Assembly: GCF_004745635.1 (NCBI RefSeq)
Contig: NZ_SRLB01000001.1
Span: 124,001 to 188,000 of the forward strand
Direction: 5' to 3'
DNA length: 64,000 nucleotides
Source: Methylobacterium nonmethylotrophicum
GTDB lineage: Bacteria > Pseudomonadota > Alphaproteobacteria > Rhizobiales > Beijerinckiaceae
The notes below the pieces were generated by a model that ran no database searches, was not told the origin of the DNA, and was given only the letters and a program-made list of their open reading frames with translations. Both the position numbers and the translations under genes were made by a program. Shown here piece after piece: positions 33,150-42,010 of this stretch (positions are counted from its first letter, which is position 1; each line of letters starts with the position of its first letter).

Positions 33150-33220
33150 CGCGTTCTCCTCTCGTCTCGCGTCAGAGAAGACCGTGAGGATGCGATCGTT
33201 CCAGGTCAGAGCCGATCCAA

Positions 33221-33265
33221 GTGATGGATCATCAAGTCATGGATCATCAATTTACGGATCGTCCG
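33221..33265. repeat. 15-bp tandem repeat
   Basis: GTGATGGATCATCAA and GTCATGGATCATCAA lie head-to-tail, then a diverged third unit TTTACGGATCGTCCG. They are in the gap upstream of the DUF4440 gene. Confidence 0.75.
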
Positions 33266-33346
33266 GCCGTGCCGAGGCGCAACGTCGCGCGTGCATTCCG
33301 CACTCGTTCGCCGCGACGGCTGGAGATCTGGTCCAAGGATGGGCAC

Positions 33347-33397
33347 CATCGCGGCGATGCTCAAGCATCGCGGCGATGGCTGGCCATCGCGGCGACG
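33347..33397. repeat. Three palindromic units at 19-bp spacing
   Basis: CATCGCGGCGATG starts at 33347 and 33366, and CATCGCGGCGACG at 33385. Each unit is itself a near-perfect palindrome. They end 4 bp before the stop of the small gene on the minus strand. Confidence 0.75.
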
Positions 33398-33400
33398 CGC

Positions 33401-33622
33401 CTACCAGCGCCCGCCAGGGGCGGCGTGCATGCTCCGCTCGAGGGCGGCGAGCGCGCTGGCCTCGGCCTTGGCCTCGGTCGGGTGCGGGCGATCGGATCGC
33501 TCGAGGAGCTTGCCGTTCTTGCGGATGGCCCACTGGTACTGGCCGCCCGGCTTGGTGATGGGAGAGATTTCGATCGTGTAGGGAGTGGCAGTGGTGTCTT
33601 GCATGAGGAGGGATATAGGCAT
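33401..33622 (-). CDS. Small conserved-looking hypothetical protein
   Basis: A 73-residue protein. The central part YTIEISPITKPGGQYQWAIR then KNGKLLERSDRPHPTEAKAE looks like a two-strand, one-helix fold with a charged C-terminal helix; I believe similar short proteins exist in Methylobacterium but cannot name a domain. AAGGAG lies nine bases upstream of the ATG at 33622, while an internal ATG six codons later lacks one. It is followed immediately by the 19-bp palindrome array. Confidence 0.6.
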   Translation of the reverse strand: MPISLLMQDTTATPYTIEISPITKPGGQYQWAIRKNGKLLERSDRPHPTEAKAEASALAALERSMHAAPGGRW

Positions 33623-33846
33623 CGAGGCGGCTCCTTGCCACCCGGTGCCGGTTCTGCGGCCTGCGCCCTGCTGCGGCTGTGGTCAGCGGCGCGGCGGAGT
33701 CGCACGCTACGACCCGGCCGAACTCCTTGTCTTTGCGCCGTTTTCGTCGCCGAGCCGGTGACCGCGTCGGCACCGGTCGTTCGTGGCCGGCGGAATGATG
33801 CAGAGGTGTCCACCTGTCCGCGGTGACCCCACCCTGCCGCAAACGA

Positions 33847-33880
33847 CGGACGGCCCGGATCGGGCGATCCGGGCCGTCCG
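33847..33880 (-). terminator. Terminator after ssb
   Basis: CGGACGGCCCGGATC pairs perfectly with GATCCGGGCCGTCCG around a 4-base loop. On the minus strand it lies 30 bp past the ssb stop and is followed by TCGTTT. Confidence 0.78.
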
Positions 33881-33909
33881 CGACGCGTCAGGGTCGGAGG
33901 GTCGCAACC

Positions 33910-34470
33910 CTAGAACGGGATGTCGTCGTCCAGGTCGTCGTAGCGCTTCTGGTTGCCGCCGCCCGACGGGGCCGGGCGCCGCTCGCCGCCGGAAGAGGAC
34001 CGGCCGCCGCTGCTGCGGCCGCCGCCGCCGTAGTCGCTGCCGCGGCTGATCTGGCCGCCGCCCATCTGGCCCATGTCGTCGCCGCCCATCTCGGCCATGC
34101 CGCCCTCGGCCCCGCCGCCGCGGCCGTCGAGGATGGTCAATTCGCCGCGGAAGCGTTGCAGCACCACCTCGGTCGTGTACTTCTCGACGCCGGACTGGTC
34201 CTGCCACTTGCGGGTCTGGAGCTGGCCCTCGACGTAGACCTTCGAGCCCTTGCGCAGGTACTGCTCGGCGACGCGGGCGAGGTTCTCGTTGTAGATCACG
34301 ACCGAGTGCCACTCGGTCTTCTCCTTGCGCTCGCCGGTCGCCTTGTCCTTCCAGGACTCGGACGTCGCGAGGCGCAGGTTCACCACCGGATCGCCGGAGG
34401 CCAGCCGGCGGGTCTCGGGGTCGCGCCCGAGATTGCCCACCAGGATCACCTTGTTCACGCTGCCCGCCAT
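33910..34470 (-). CDS. ssb: Single-stranded DNA-binding protein
   Basis: A 186-residue SSB. The OB fold (residues 1-110) has [38 protein letters not shown] and [18 protein letters not shown]. It is followed by a Gly-rich linker ([19 protein letters not shown]) and ends in the acidic tip DDDIPF, which recruits repair and replication proteins. The ATG at 34470 gives the normal MAGSVNK start. A LexA box lies 154 bp upstream and a terminator follows. In many alphaproteobacteria uvrA is divergent from ssb; here it is not next door. Confidence 0.95.
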   Translation of the reverse strand: MAGSVNKVILVGNLGRDPETRRLASGDPVVNLRLATSESWKDKATGERKEKTEWHSVVIYNENLARVAEQYLRKGSKVYVEGQLQTRKWQDQSGVEKYTTEVVLQRFRGELTILDGRGGGAEGGMAEMGGDDMGQMGGGQISRGSDYGGGGRSSGGRSSSGGERRPAPSGGGNQKRYDDLDDDIPF

Positions 34471-34623
34471 CACGCTCTCCTCTCGTTCCATCTCACTCGG
34501 GCGCACGCCCGGCCGACGCCGCGGACCACCGCTTCGGTCTCGCGAGTTGGGCCGAACCGGCCGGGACCGGCAAGGGCAAGCGGCACCTTGTTCCCGCTAC
34601 ACACATGCCGGGGCCGGAGTGTG

Positions 34624-34638
34624 TTCTACATTTGTTCG
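34624..34638. promoter_or_regulatory. LexA (SOS) box upstream of ssb
   Basis: GTTC TACATTT GTTC is an exact match to the alphaproteobacterial LexA site GTTC-N7-GTTC. It lies in the 321-bp gap 34471-34791, 154 bp before ssb and away from the TonB receptor, which ends here. SOS control of ssb is the simplest reading. Confidence 0.8.
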
Positions 34639-34791
34639 AGCGGTGAGGCAAGCATCGTCTCGAGGGGCACACCGTCTCGCCGGCCACCCCGGGGTCTTTC
34701 CAGCGTCTCGCCGGTCTCCCGCCTGGGGCGGTCTCCGGGATGACCACGTGGATCGGACGGGCATTGGTGGGGCCGGACGGCGGACGCGTCC

Positions 34792-36903
34792 TCAGAAGGT
34801 GCCCCGCAGCCCCGCGAACACGCTGCGCCCGTCGCCCGGGTAGAAGATCCGGGCGGCGCTGCCGGTGAGGGTTGCGGCGTTGGTCACCGCCGACACGTCG
34901 GAGACGTACCGGGCGTCGGTGAGATTGCGGGCATCGAGGAAGAGGGTCAGGCCCGGATCGAGGCCGACCGAGGCCTGGAGGCCGACGAGCGCGTAGCCCG
35001 GGGCCCGCAGGGTGTTGGCGTGGTCGGCGAACGCGCCGCGCGGCACCCAGTCGAGGGAGGGGGCCAGCGTGACGGAGCCGCGGGCATAGGTCAGCACGGT
35101 GCGCAGGATGTCGCGCGGCAGGCCGGCGATGCGGTTGTTGCCGTAGACCGGGTCGTTGACGAAGCGGAAGTCGTTGCGGGTCCAGACCTGCGCCAGGGTC
35201 AGGGTGTCGCCCGCACCCGTGAGGTCGCGCGCGAGGTCGAGCGAGATGGCGGCCTCGACGCCCTGGTGGCGGGTGCGGGGCGCGTTGAAGGTCGCGGCCG
35301 GGATGCCGAGGCCGGCATTGGTCGAGAAGTTGATGAGCTCGTCGCGCACCTCCGCCCGGTAGAGGGTGACGTCGAAGGCCAGCCGGTCGATCCGGCCGCG
35401 GGTGCCGGCCTCGACCGTCCAGGCGCGCTGGGCCTGGAGCGGCACGAAGGTGGTGCTGTTCAGGTTCGTCTGCACCAGGTCGGAGAAGTCCGGCACGTCG
35501 CGCGAGCGGGTCACGTCGCCGAAGACCTGGAGGTCGGGCAGGGGCTGCCAGAGGAGGCCGATCTTCGGGTTCGCACCCTCGTAGGTGCGGTTGGCGAACT
35601 GGGCGCCGAGGTTCCCGGGCAGGCCGCCCTTGTCGCTGTAGGTCCGGTTGGCGGAGAACAGCTTGGCGCCGGTCATCAGCGCCACCTCGGGCAGGAACCA
35701 GAACCGGTTCTCGCCATAGGCCTCGAGGCTCGACGCGCTCTGCAGGCTGTTGCGGGTCTGCGCCCCGCGGTTGCCCGCAACGTTGATGAACTGCAGCGCG
35801 GTGTTCTGGCCCGCATAGGCGCGCAACCCCAGGATCGCGTCGTTGCGGAAGCCCGCGACGTCGAAGGTGCCGGCCCAGTGCGGCGCGACGCCGTAGGTCC
35901 AGCCGTCCTGGTCGATGACCTGGAAGATCGGGTGGTAGAGCGACTTGTGGATCGCCCAGGAATCGATGTCGAGCTTGCCGACATCGAGCAGGAACGAGGT
36001 GCGGTTGGCGATGCGCTCGGTCGCGACCTGGCGCGACTGGTTGCCGGTGATCGCCGCCGGGTTGGCGATCCGCGGCGTCGTCAGGGATTCGCTTAAGGTA
36101 AGGGCACCCGGCAGCTTCTGGTCGGTGAGATAGATCCCGGCATAGAACCGGGTCTCGATGCCCGGTGCGATCTGGTAGCCGAGATTGGCGTTGACGTTCT
36201 GCGTCCGCTGCACCTCGTGCTGGCGGAAGCCGTCCGCGTTGGTGATCGTGCCGTTGACCAGGAAGTCCGCCGGGCCGCTCACCCGCGAGACCTGGACGTT
36301 CTCGCGCACCGCGTTGAAGCTGCCGCCGTCGATGCGCACGATGGTCGGCGCCAGCGCCGTCCGGGCGGTCGGCGTGACGAGGTTGACCGCCCCGCCGAGG
36401 GTCGTCGCCCCGAAGGTGAGCGCGTTGCCGCCCTTGTAGACCTCGACCGAGCGCAGGCTCAGCGGGTCGACCTGGTAGAAATCGCCGCTGCCGTCGGCGA
36501 GGTTGAGCGGGATTCCGTCCTGCAACAGCTCGATCCCGCGCAGGTGGAAGCCGCGGGCCACGCCGGAGCCGCGCACCGACAGGCGCAGCTCCTGGCCGTA
36601 GCGCTCCTGCACGGTGACGCCCGGCACGTCCTTCAGCACGTCGCGCAGGGTGTTGGCGTAGCGGTCCTGGATGTCGGCCGCGTCCACGAAGGCGACGGAG
36701 CCGACGGTCTGGACGAGCGCGCGCCGCTGCTCCGGGATGCCCGGAACGGTGAGCGAGCCGGCAGCCGGCTTGGCGGCGGCCGGCCCCGCCACGTCGATCT
36801 GCTCGAGGGCGATGGTGCCGGCCTCCTGCGCGCCGGCCGCGAGCGGCAGGAGGACCCCGAGGAGGGCCGGCAGCGCGGGGCTGCCGCGATGGACACGGGA
36901 CAT
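34792..36903 (-). CDS. TonB-dependent outer-membrane receptor
   Basis: A 703-residue receptor with a signal peptide (SPALPALLGVLLPLAAGAQEA). The plug domain has TLRDVLKDVPGVTVQERYG and GIELLQDGIPLNLADGSGDF then SVEVYKGGNALTFGATTLGG; the barrel ends in GRSVFAGLRGTF with the C-terminal Phe. It lies downstream of the DUF1775-PCuAC gene, on the same strand but separated by a palindromic repeat, and so may take up copper or a copper chelate; that is context only. The ATG at 36903 is preceded by GAAAGG. Confidence 0.9.
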   Translation of the reverse strand: MSRVHRGSPALPALLGVLLPLAAGAQEAGTIALEQIDVAGPAAAKPAAGSLTVPGIPEQRRALVQTVGSVAFVDAADIQDRYANTLRDVLKDVPGVTVQERYGQELRLSVRGSGVARGFHLRGIELLQDGIPLNLADGSGDFYQVDPLSLRSVEVYKGGNALTFGATTLGGAVNLVTPTARTALAPTIVRIDGGSFNAVRENVQVSRVSGPADFLVNGTITNADGFRQHEVQRTQNVNANLGYQIAPGIETRFYAGIYLTDQKLPGALTLSESLTTPRIANPAAITGNQSRQVATERIANRTSFLLDVGKLDIDSWAIHKSLYHPIFQVIDQDGWTYGVAPHWAGTFDVAGFRNDAILGLRAYAGQNTALQFINVAGNRGAQTRNSLQSASSLEAYGENRFWFLPEVALMTGAKLFSANRTYSDKGGLPGNLGAQFANRTYEGANPKIGLLWQPLPDLQVFGDVTRSRDVPDFSDLVQTNLNSTTFVPLQAQRAWTVEAGTRGRIDRLAFDVTLYRAEVRDELINFSTNAGLGIPAATFNAPRTRHQGVEAAISLDLARDLTGAGDTLTLAQVWTRNDFRFVNDPVYGNNRIAGLPRDILRTVLTYARGSVTLAPSLDWVPRGAFADHANTLRAPGYALVGLQASVGLDPGLTLFLDARNLTDARYVSDVSAVTNAATLTGSAARIFYPGDGRSVFAGLRGTF

Positions 36904-37031
36904 GACGATGCGACCTTTCGCAGGCCGGAGCACGCGGCGGCTCGACGGCGCGGACGAGAAAAGATTTTTTGAATTCGACGGTGATGCGGCTCGGTCGAGG
37001 CGAGCCGACATCTCAAGTCAAAGCGCGGGAT

Positions 37032-37179
37032 CCCCTCTCCCGTGTGGGAGAGGGGCAGGGGTGAGGGTGCTACGGTTCTGACTCTAGCTCCGACGGTCCC
37101 GCTGCCCGCGCGACGCCCAGTGCTTCATACTGAAGCGTGTCACCCTCACCCCTAGCCCCTCTCCCACACGGGAGAGGGG
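37032..37179. repeat. Palindromic element with CCCCTCTCCC arms, copy 1
   Basis: A 148-bp element in the 344-bp gap 36904-37247. Its arms, about 38 bp, are nearly perfect inverses with one inserted base, each also folding on itself: CCCCTCTCCC GTGT GGGAGAGGGG. The inner ends are CAGGGGTGAGGGTG and CACCCTCACCCCTA. The middle 70 bp are unique. The same arms occur at 44638-44789. No gene in the rest of the gap. Confidence 0.88.
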
Positions 37180-37247
37180 GGACACGGGTCACCTTGAGAG
37201 GTCGGCTCGCACGGAGCGGCGGGAGGCGCGCGTCCCCGCCCAGCCCA

Positions 37248-38231
37248 TCAATGGTGCTGGTGCCCGCCCCCGGCCTCCGGGGCCGAGGCCCCGATGGCAC
37301 CGACCGCGAAGCGAACCGGCACCGTGCCGGCGCGGGCGAAGGTGAGGCTGCCCTCGATCGCGTCGCCGGCCTTCACCGGGCCCTTCAGATCCATGAACAT
37401 CAGGTGGTAGCCGCCGGGCTTGAGCACCACGGTCTCGCCGGGCTTGATGACGAGGCCGGCCTCGACCGGCGCCATCTTGGCCACGCCGTTGTCCATCGAC
37501 ATCTGGTGCACCTCGGCCCGGGCCGCGAGGGGGATCGCGGCGGAGACCAGCCGGTCGGGCTCGGTGCCGGTGTTGGTGACCTGCAGGTAGCCGCCCGCCA
37601 CCTTGGCGCCGCCGGGAGTGGCGCGGATCCAGGGGCTCGCGATGGTCAGGTCGCCGGCCTTCACGACGGCGCCGGTGGAGGCGGCCGGCGCGGGCCCGGC
37701 GGCGGCCACGATGCGCACGCCCGGGGCGGGCGATCTCAGGTCGCGGGCGGACTGGCCGGCCGCCGGCACCTCGCGCCAGTCGGCGACCGCGCCGTCGCAA
37801 TCCTGCCGGACCGGGAAGTAGACCGTGGCGCCGGGCGCGAAGGCGTCGGTGATCCGGGCCTGGAACACGAACTCGTCGTACTGGTCGTCCGGCAGGGAGC
37901 CGGCCTTCCAGGTGATCTCCTTCACGCCCTCCGCGACCGTGCCGTGGTAGGACGGATAGGCCCGCGCATAGGCGCCCTTGACCGTGGCGAGCTGCCAGCC
38001 GGGCTTCGGCATCGGCTTGGCGGCGATCACGCCCTCGGGGATCGTGACCGTGACGGCGGTGGTGGCCCGGCCGTCGCAGCCATGGCCGATCTGCACCACG
38101 CCGCGATAGCCCTGGTTCGGGCTCGCCTGCGTGACGGCGAGGACGGCGTGGGCCGAGGCGGGTGAGACGAAGACGGGGGCGGCAAGCAAGGAGAGGGCGG
38201 CGGCGAGGCCGGCGCGGAGCGGGAGCGTCAT
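37248..38231 (-). CDS. DUF1775 (YcnI-like) and PCuAC copper-chaperone fusion
   Basis: A 327-residue periplasmic protein. After the signal peptide (LAAALSLLAAPVFVSPASA) the mature chain begins with His (HAVLAVTQASPNQGYRG), the copper-binding start of YcnI/DUF1775 domains (to about 165). Residues 200-300 are a PCu(A)C domain: WIRATPGGAKVAGGYLQVTN, then HQMSMDNGVAKMAP and PGGYHLMFMDLKGP supply the His/Met copper ligands. The tail GGGHQHH adds more. It should hold and deliver copper in the periplasm, for example to cytochrome oxidase. Follows a DUF2946 gene by 57 bp. Confidence 0.92.
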   Translation of the reverse strand: MTLPLRAGLAAALSLLAAPVFVSPASAHAVLAVTQASPNQGYRGVVQIGHGCDGRATTAVTVTIPEGVIAAKPMPKPGWQLATVKGAYARAYPSYHGTVAEGVKEITWKAGSLPDDQYDEFVFQARITDAFAPGATVYFPVRQDCDGAVADWREVPAAGQSARDLRSPAPGVRIVAAAGPAPAASTGAVVKAGDLTIASPWIRATPGGAKVAGGYLQVTNTGTEPDRLVSAAIPLAARAEVHQMSMDNGVAKMAPVEAGLVIKPGETVVLKPGGYHLMFMDLKGPVKAGDAIEGSLTFARAGTVPVRFAVGAIGASAPEAGGGHQHH

Positions 38232-38288
38232 GGTGTCGGGTCCTGGAGGCGTGACGGGGACGGGCGGCAGGGCCGCCCGCAAGGCGCG

Positions 38289-38657
38289 TCACGCGGCCGG
38301 TGGACCGCGGGCGGAGGAGGGCCGGCTGGGCGGCCCGCGCGGCGGGGCGGCCGCGTCGATGCGCCAGGACAGGCCGATCGCGGCCCGGGGCGGCCAGCCC
38401 GGGCCGGCGACCGGCTCCGGCGGGGCGAGGGGTCCCGGGCAGGCGACCGTGCAGCAGGCATGGCCGTGGGCGGGCGCCCCGCTCCCCGTCCCGGCATCCT
38501 GGTGGGACTGGCAGATGATGCCGGCGCCCGCCATCACGGGAGCCGGGTTGAGCCCGACCAGGAAGGCCTGAAGCAGGAGCCCGTAGAGCGACAGCACGGC
38601 GGCGGCCGCGCGCCAGCGCGCCGTCCTCCTGCCCGATTCGTGCCGCCGATCGCTCAT
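38289..38657 (-). CDS. DUF2946-type small protein
   Basis: A 122-residue protein with one N-terminal hydrophobic helix (WRAAAAVLSLYGLLLQAFLVG) and a metal-ligand-like region: AGIICQSHQDAG and HGHACCTVACPGP. The DUF2946 family is often found with copper genes, as here: the next genes encode a DUF1775-PCuAC protein and a TonB receptor. Ala/Pro/Arg-rich tail. The ATG at 38657 is chosen since it places the helix near the N-terminus. Confidence 0.72.
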   Translation of the reverse strand: MSDRRHESGRRTARWRAAAAVLSLYGLLLQAFLVGLNPAPVMAGAGIICQSHQDAGTGSGAPAHGHACCTVACPGPLAPPEPVAGPGWPPRAAIGLSWRIDAAAPPRGPPSRPSSARGPPAA

Positions 38658-38934
38658 GCCCGAGACATAGCCGAGGCGGCCCGGTTCCGCTACGGGCGCG
38701 ATGATCCGCGGGGGCATCGCGGCTCCGCGCGCGTTGCAGAATTGCCGCAGTCCACAGCCCAGCTGCAGGCTCCACAGCAGCGCCCGCCCGGCGCCACAAT
38801 CTGGCCCGCTCCTCATGGAGTCTTAACCGCACCCCGGCACCGTCACGGGCCATAGAATGGGGCGCAACGCGGCGGCGTGAGTGATCCGCCGCGTTCGCAG
38901 TCCCGCGCCTCACAGGTTCGAGAGCATATCTCCC

Positions 38935-40224
38935 ATGCTGACACGCGTTTCCCTCACCGGTTCGCTCGGCCTCGCTCTCCTGGCCACCGCCGTCCTCCCG
39001 GCCCTGGCGCAGGACCGGGGCGGCGCGCTCGCCCAGGCCGAGTGGGCGCAGAACTATGATTCCGCCGCGACCATGCGGGTCCAGCGCTCCAACACGCCGA
39101 TCCTGTCGCCCCAGACCCTGGCGGCGACCGAGCAGATGGTCGAGCGCTACCGCGACATCGTGGCCCGCGGCGGCTGGCAGCCGCTCTCCGGCGCCGACCG
39201 CCTGCGCGTCGGCACGAAGAACCCGGCGGTGACGGCCCTGCGCCAGCGCCTGATCGCCTCGGGCGACCTCGACCCGGCCGCCGGCTCCTCGCCGGTCTAC
39301 GATTCCTACGTCGAGGCCGGCGTGCGCCGCTTCCAGGCCCGCCACGGCCTGAACCAGACCGGCGCGATGAACATCACCACCGTGCAGGCGATGAACGTCC
39401 CGGCGGAGGTGCGCCTGCGCCAGCTCGAGCTGAACGCGGTGCGCCTGCGCTCCTACTCGGGCAGCCTCGGCGAGCGCTACGTCATCGTCAACATCCCGGC
39501 GGCCCTGGTCGAGACGGTCGAGGGCGACCACGTCGCGACCCGCCACGCCGCCGGCGTCGGCAAGATCGACCGCCAGTCGCCGATCATGAACGCCAAGATC
39601 CAGGAGGTGAACTTCAACCCCTACTGGACCGTGCCGGCCTCGATCATCAAGAAGGACCTGATCCCGAAGATGCAGAAGGATCCGTCCTACCTGACGGACA
39701 ACAAGATCCGCATCTTCAACGGCGACCGCGAGATCCCGCCGTCGCAGGTCAACTGGCACTCGGACGAGGCGACCCGCTACCGCTTCCGCCAGGATCCGGG
39801 GGTCGACCTGAACTCGATGGGCTTCGTGCGGATCAACATCCCGAACCCGCACGGCGTCTACATGCACGACACGCCCGCCAAGGGCATCTTCGGCGACGAC
39901 TTCCGCTTCGTGTCGTCGGGCTGCGTGCGCGTGCAGAACGTGCGCGACTACGTGTCCTGGATCCTGCAGGGCACGCCGAACTCCAACCCGGAGACGATCG
40001 AGTCGATCATCCAGAGCGGCCAGCGGGTTGACGCCCGCCCGGTGGCGCCGATCCCGGTCTACTGGACCTACATCACCGCCTGGTCGACCCCGGACGGCCT
40101 CGTGCAGTTCCGCGATGACATCTACAAGCGCGACGGCGCCGGCGCCCCGACCGCCTCGATGGCCGCCGCCGCCGCCGGCCCGCGCAACTTCAACCCCGAC
40201 GCCGACGACGACCAGACCAACTGA
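38935..40224 (+). CDS. L,D-transpeptidase (YkuD family) with peptidoglycan-binding domain
   Basis: A 429-residue exported enzyme. Signal peptide residues 1-25 (LTGSLGLALLATAVLPALAQ). A PG_binding_1 domain lies around 95-160 (VGTKNPAVTALRQRLIASGD, YVEAGVRRFQARHGLNQTG). The YkuD domain has His311 in VYMHDTPAK and catalytic Cys330 in RFVSSGCVRVQN. It should make 3-3 cross-links in peptidoglycan or anchor outer-membrane proteins. The ATG at 38935 gives a clean signal peptide; a frame-internal GTG lies 18 codons upstream. Followed by a terminator. Confidence 0.93.
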   Translation: MLTRVSLTGSLGLALLATAVLPALAQDRGGALAQAEWAQNYDSAATMRVQRSNTPILSPQTLAATEQMVERYRDIVARGGWQPLSGADRLRVGTKNPAVTALRQRLIASGDLDPAAGSSPVYDSYVEAGVRRFQARHGLNQTGAMNITTVQAMNVPAEVRLRQLELNAVRLRSYSGSLGERYVIVNIPAALVETVEGDHVATRHAAGVGKIDRQSPIMNAKIQEVNFNPYWTVPASIIKKDLIPKMQKDPSYLTDNKIRIFNGDREIPPSQVNWHSDEATRYRFRQDPGVDLNSMGFVRINIPNPHGVYMHDTPAKGIFGDDFRFVSSGCVRVQNVRDYVSWILQGTPNSNPETIESIIQSGQRVDARPVAPIPVYWTYITAWSTPDGLVQFRDDIYKRDGAGAPTASMAAAAAGPRNFNPDADDDQTN

Positions 40225-40251
40225 TCGCCGCGCGCGTTTCGCGCTGTGACG

Positions 40252-40277
40252 ACGGCCCGGGCCCGCGCCCGGGCCGT
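40252..40277 (+). terminator. Terminator after L,D-transpeptidase
   Basis: ACGGCCCGGGC pairs with GCCCGGGCCGT around CCGC, followed by TTC. It is 28 bp past the stop and 23 bp before slyX. Confidence 0.75.
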
Positions 40278-40299
40278 TTCGCGTGAGCGGAGGCCCCCG

Positions 40300-40527
40300 A
40301 TGACCCCGGATCCCGTGACTCCGGATCCCGAATCCCGCCTCGACGCGCTGGAAGCCCGCATCGCCCACCAGGACGCGACGATCGAGGACCTGAACCGGAT
40401 CGTCACCGAGCAGTGGAGCGCCCTCGACGTCCTGACGCGCCACGTCGCCGCCCTGCGCGAGCGGGTGCGCGAGATGGCCGAGCGCCCGGCCGGAGCCGAA
40501 GACGAGCCCCCGCCGCCGCATTACTGA
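40300..40527 (+). CDS. slyX: SlyX family coiled-coil protein
   Basis: A 75-residue protein: a long charged coiled coil (SRLDALEARIAHQDATIEDL, NRIVTEQWSALDVLTRHVAA) and the family tail ending PPPPHY. Function unknown despite wide conservation. The ATG at 40300 is chosen because GGAGG lies seven bases upstream. It stands between a terminator and a convergent flavin monooxygenase gene. Confidence 0.88.
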   Translation: MTPDPVTPDPESRLDALEARIAHQDATIEDLNRIVTEQWSALDVLTRHVAALRERVREMAERPAGAEDEPPPPHY

Positions 40528-40534
40528 GGGCGTG

Positions 40535-41986
40535 TCATCGCGCCTCCCGCGGCACGAAGTACGGCGTCGGTGCGAGCTCCGCGTCCTCGTGCGCCACCAT
40601 GCGGGGGAAATGCGCGTCGGCCTGCGCGACGAACAGGTCGCGCACCAGCGCGTGGGCGAGCCGCGTCGCCCCGATGCCGAGGCCCGGGATGTCGCCGGCG
40701 AGCGCGCCGTGGCTGAGCGTGACGCCCCAGTTGAAGACGTGCAGCTGGGTCAGCTCCGGCAACTGACCGGGCACGCGCTCCAGCATCTGCATCCCGTCGC
40801 CCAGATAGGGGAAGCGGGCGGCCTCCGGGTGAGCCTCGGCCTCGGCGGCGGGCACCCGGTCGCCCCAGGTCAGCACCGCGTCGCGGAATGCCGCGAGTTC
40901 CGGCCGCCGGACGAGGTCGACGTCGAAGCCCACCGCCACCACGGCGGCGTCGACGGGGTAGCGTCCTTTCCGTGTCTCGATCACGAGACCGTCCGGCCGC
41001 TCCTCGATCCCGGTCCAGCCCTCGCCGAAGCGCACCGCGAAGCCCGGGTGCCGGGTGCAGCGCAACACCGATTCGTGCGGCGGCGGCGTGCCCTCGCCCA
41101 TGATGTACTGCGTGAAGGCCCAGCGCCGCGCGTCGTCGAGGGCGGCGTAGCCGCGCAGGAAGCCCGGGAAGGCGGCCCATTTCGACTTGTTGACCTGCGG
41201 GAAATGCGCACGGCGCACGAACAGCGTCGCTTCCGCGACGCCGGCCTCGAGCGCCGTGGCGGCATTGTCGATCGCCGAGGCCGAGGCGCCGAGCACCGCG
41301 ACCCGGCCGCCGCGAAAGCGCGAGAAGTCGATGGCGTCGGAGGAGTGGAACAGGCGGCCCTCGGCCCCCGTCGCGAAGGGCGGCATCCGCCGCCCGCCCG
41401 AGCCGTCGCGGCCGCAGGCCAGCACCACCTTGCGGGCATGGACCGTCTCGGGGCCGCCGGGGCCCTCGATGGCCGCACCGATCAGCCCGCCGGCCGGCCA
41501 CAGCCGCGCGAGCCGCGTGTCGTTCTCGACCGGCACGCCGACCGTGTCGCGCACGAACAGCAGGTAGCGCAGCCAGTCGAGGCGCGGGATCTTGTACAGG
41601 CTGCGCCAGCCCTCCTCGCCGCCTTGCGCCTCCCACCAGGCCCGGAAGGTGAGGGAGGGGATGCCGAGGTCCGGGCCCGTGAGGTGCTTGAGCGAGCGCA
41701 GGGTCTCCATCCGGGCGAAGGTGCCCCACGGCCCCTCCGCGCCCCGGGGCGCCTGGTCGATGACCCGGATGTTCGAGACGCCCTCGCGCAGGAGCGCGAA
41801 GGCCGCGGTCTGCCCGCACATGCCGGCCCCGACCACCAGCACGTCGAGGGTGGGGCGCCCGTCCGGGCCCTCCACCGGCAGGGTCCAGGACGCCGGCGGG
41901 TGGTTGAGCCGGGCGAGGTCGCGCCGCACCTCCGCCGCCAACGCCGTCAGACCCTTCACGGCCGCGCTGTCCTGGTGGATATCCAT
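40535..41986 (-). CDS. FAD/NAD(P)-dependent monooxygenase-like oxidoreductase
   Basis: A 483-residue flavoprotein. The FAD site is LDVLVVGAGMCGQTAAFALL near residue 52, and a second Rossmann motif VAVLGASASAIDNAATALE lies near 230, as in flavin monooxygenases and their relatives. The GPWGTFARMETLRSLKHLTG region is typical of this subgroup. Substrate unknown. Divergent from the DsbA-like isomerase at 42011 with 24 bp between the start codons, so their promoters must overlap the genes or be elsewhere. Confidence 0.82.
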   Translation of the reverse strand: MDIHQDSAAVKGLTALAAEVRRDLARLNHPPASWTLPVEGPDGRPTLDVLVVGAGMCGQTAAFALLREGVSNIRVIDQAPRGAEGPWGTFARMETLRSLKHLTGPDLGIPSLTFRAWWEAQGGEEGWRSLYKIPRLDWLRYLLFVRDTVGVPVENDTRLARLWPAGGLIGAAIEGPGGPETVHARKVVLACGRDGSGGRRMPPFATGAEGRLFHSSDAIDFSRFRGGRVAVLGASASAIDNAATALEAGVAEATLFVRRAHFPQVNKSKWAAFPGFLRGYAALDDARRWAFTQYIMGEGTPPPHESVLRCTRHPGFAVRFGEGWTGIEERPDGLVIETRKGRYPVDAAVVAVGFDVDLVRRPELAAFRDAVLTWGDRVPAAEAEAHPEAARFPYLGDGMQMLERVPGQLPELTQLHVFNWGVTLSHGALAGDIPGLGIGATRLAHALVRDLFVAQADAHFPRMVAHEDAELAPTPYFVPREAR

Positions 41987-42010
41987 GCCCGTCCCTTCCG
42001 GAGGCACCCG

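Noticed and set aside
33347..33397. CRISPR or plasmid origin
   Set aside because: Units are 13 bp with 6-bp gaps and only three copies; no rep or cas gene is near.
34471..34791. A hidden uvrA start opposite ssb
   Set aside because: No frame with UvrA motifs begins on the plus strand before the TonB receptor gene.
38881..38934. Extended start for the L,D-transpeptidase
   Set aside because: An in-frame GTG exists, but the extra 18 residues would mask the signal peptide that begins at 38935.
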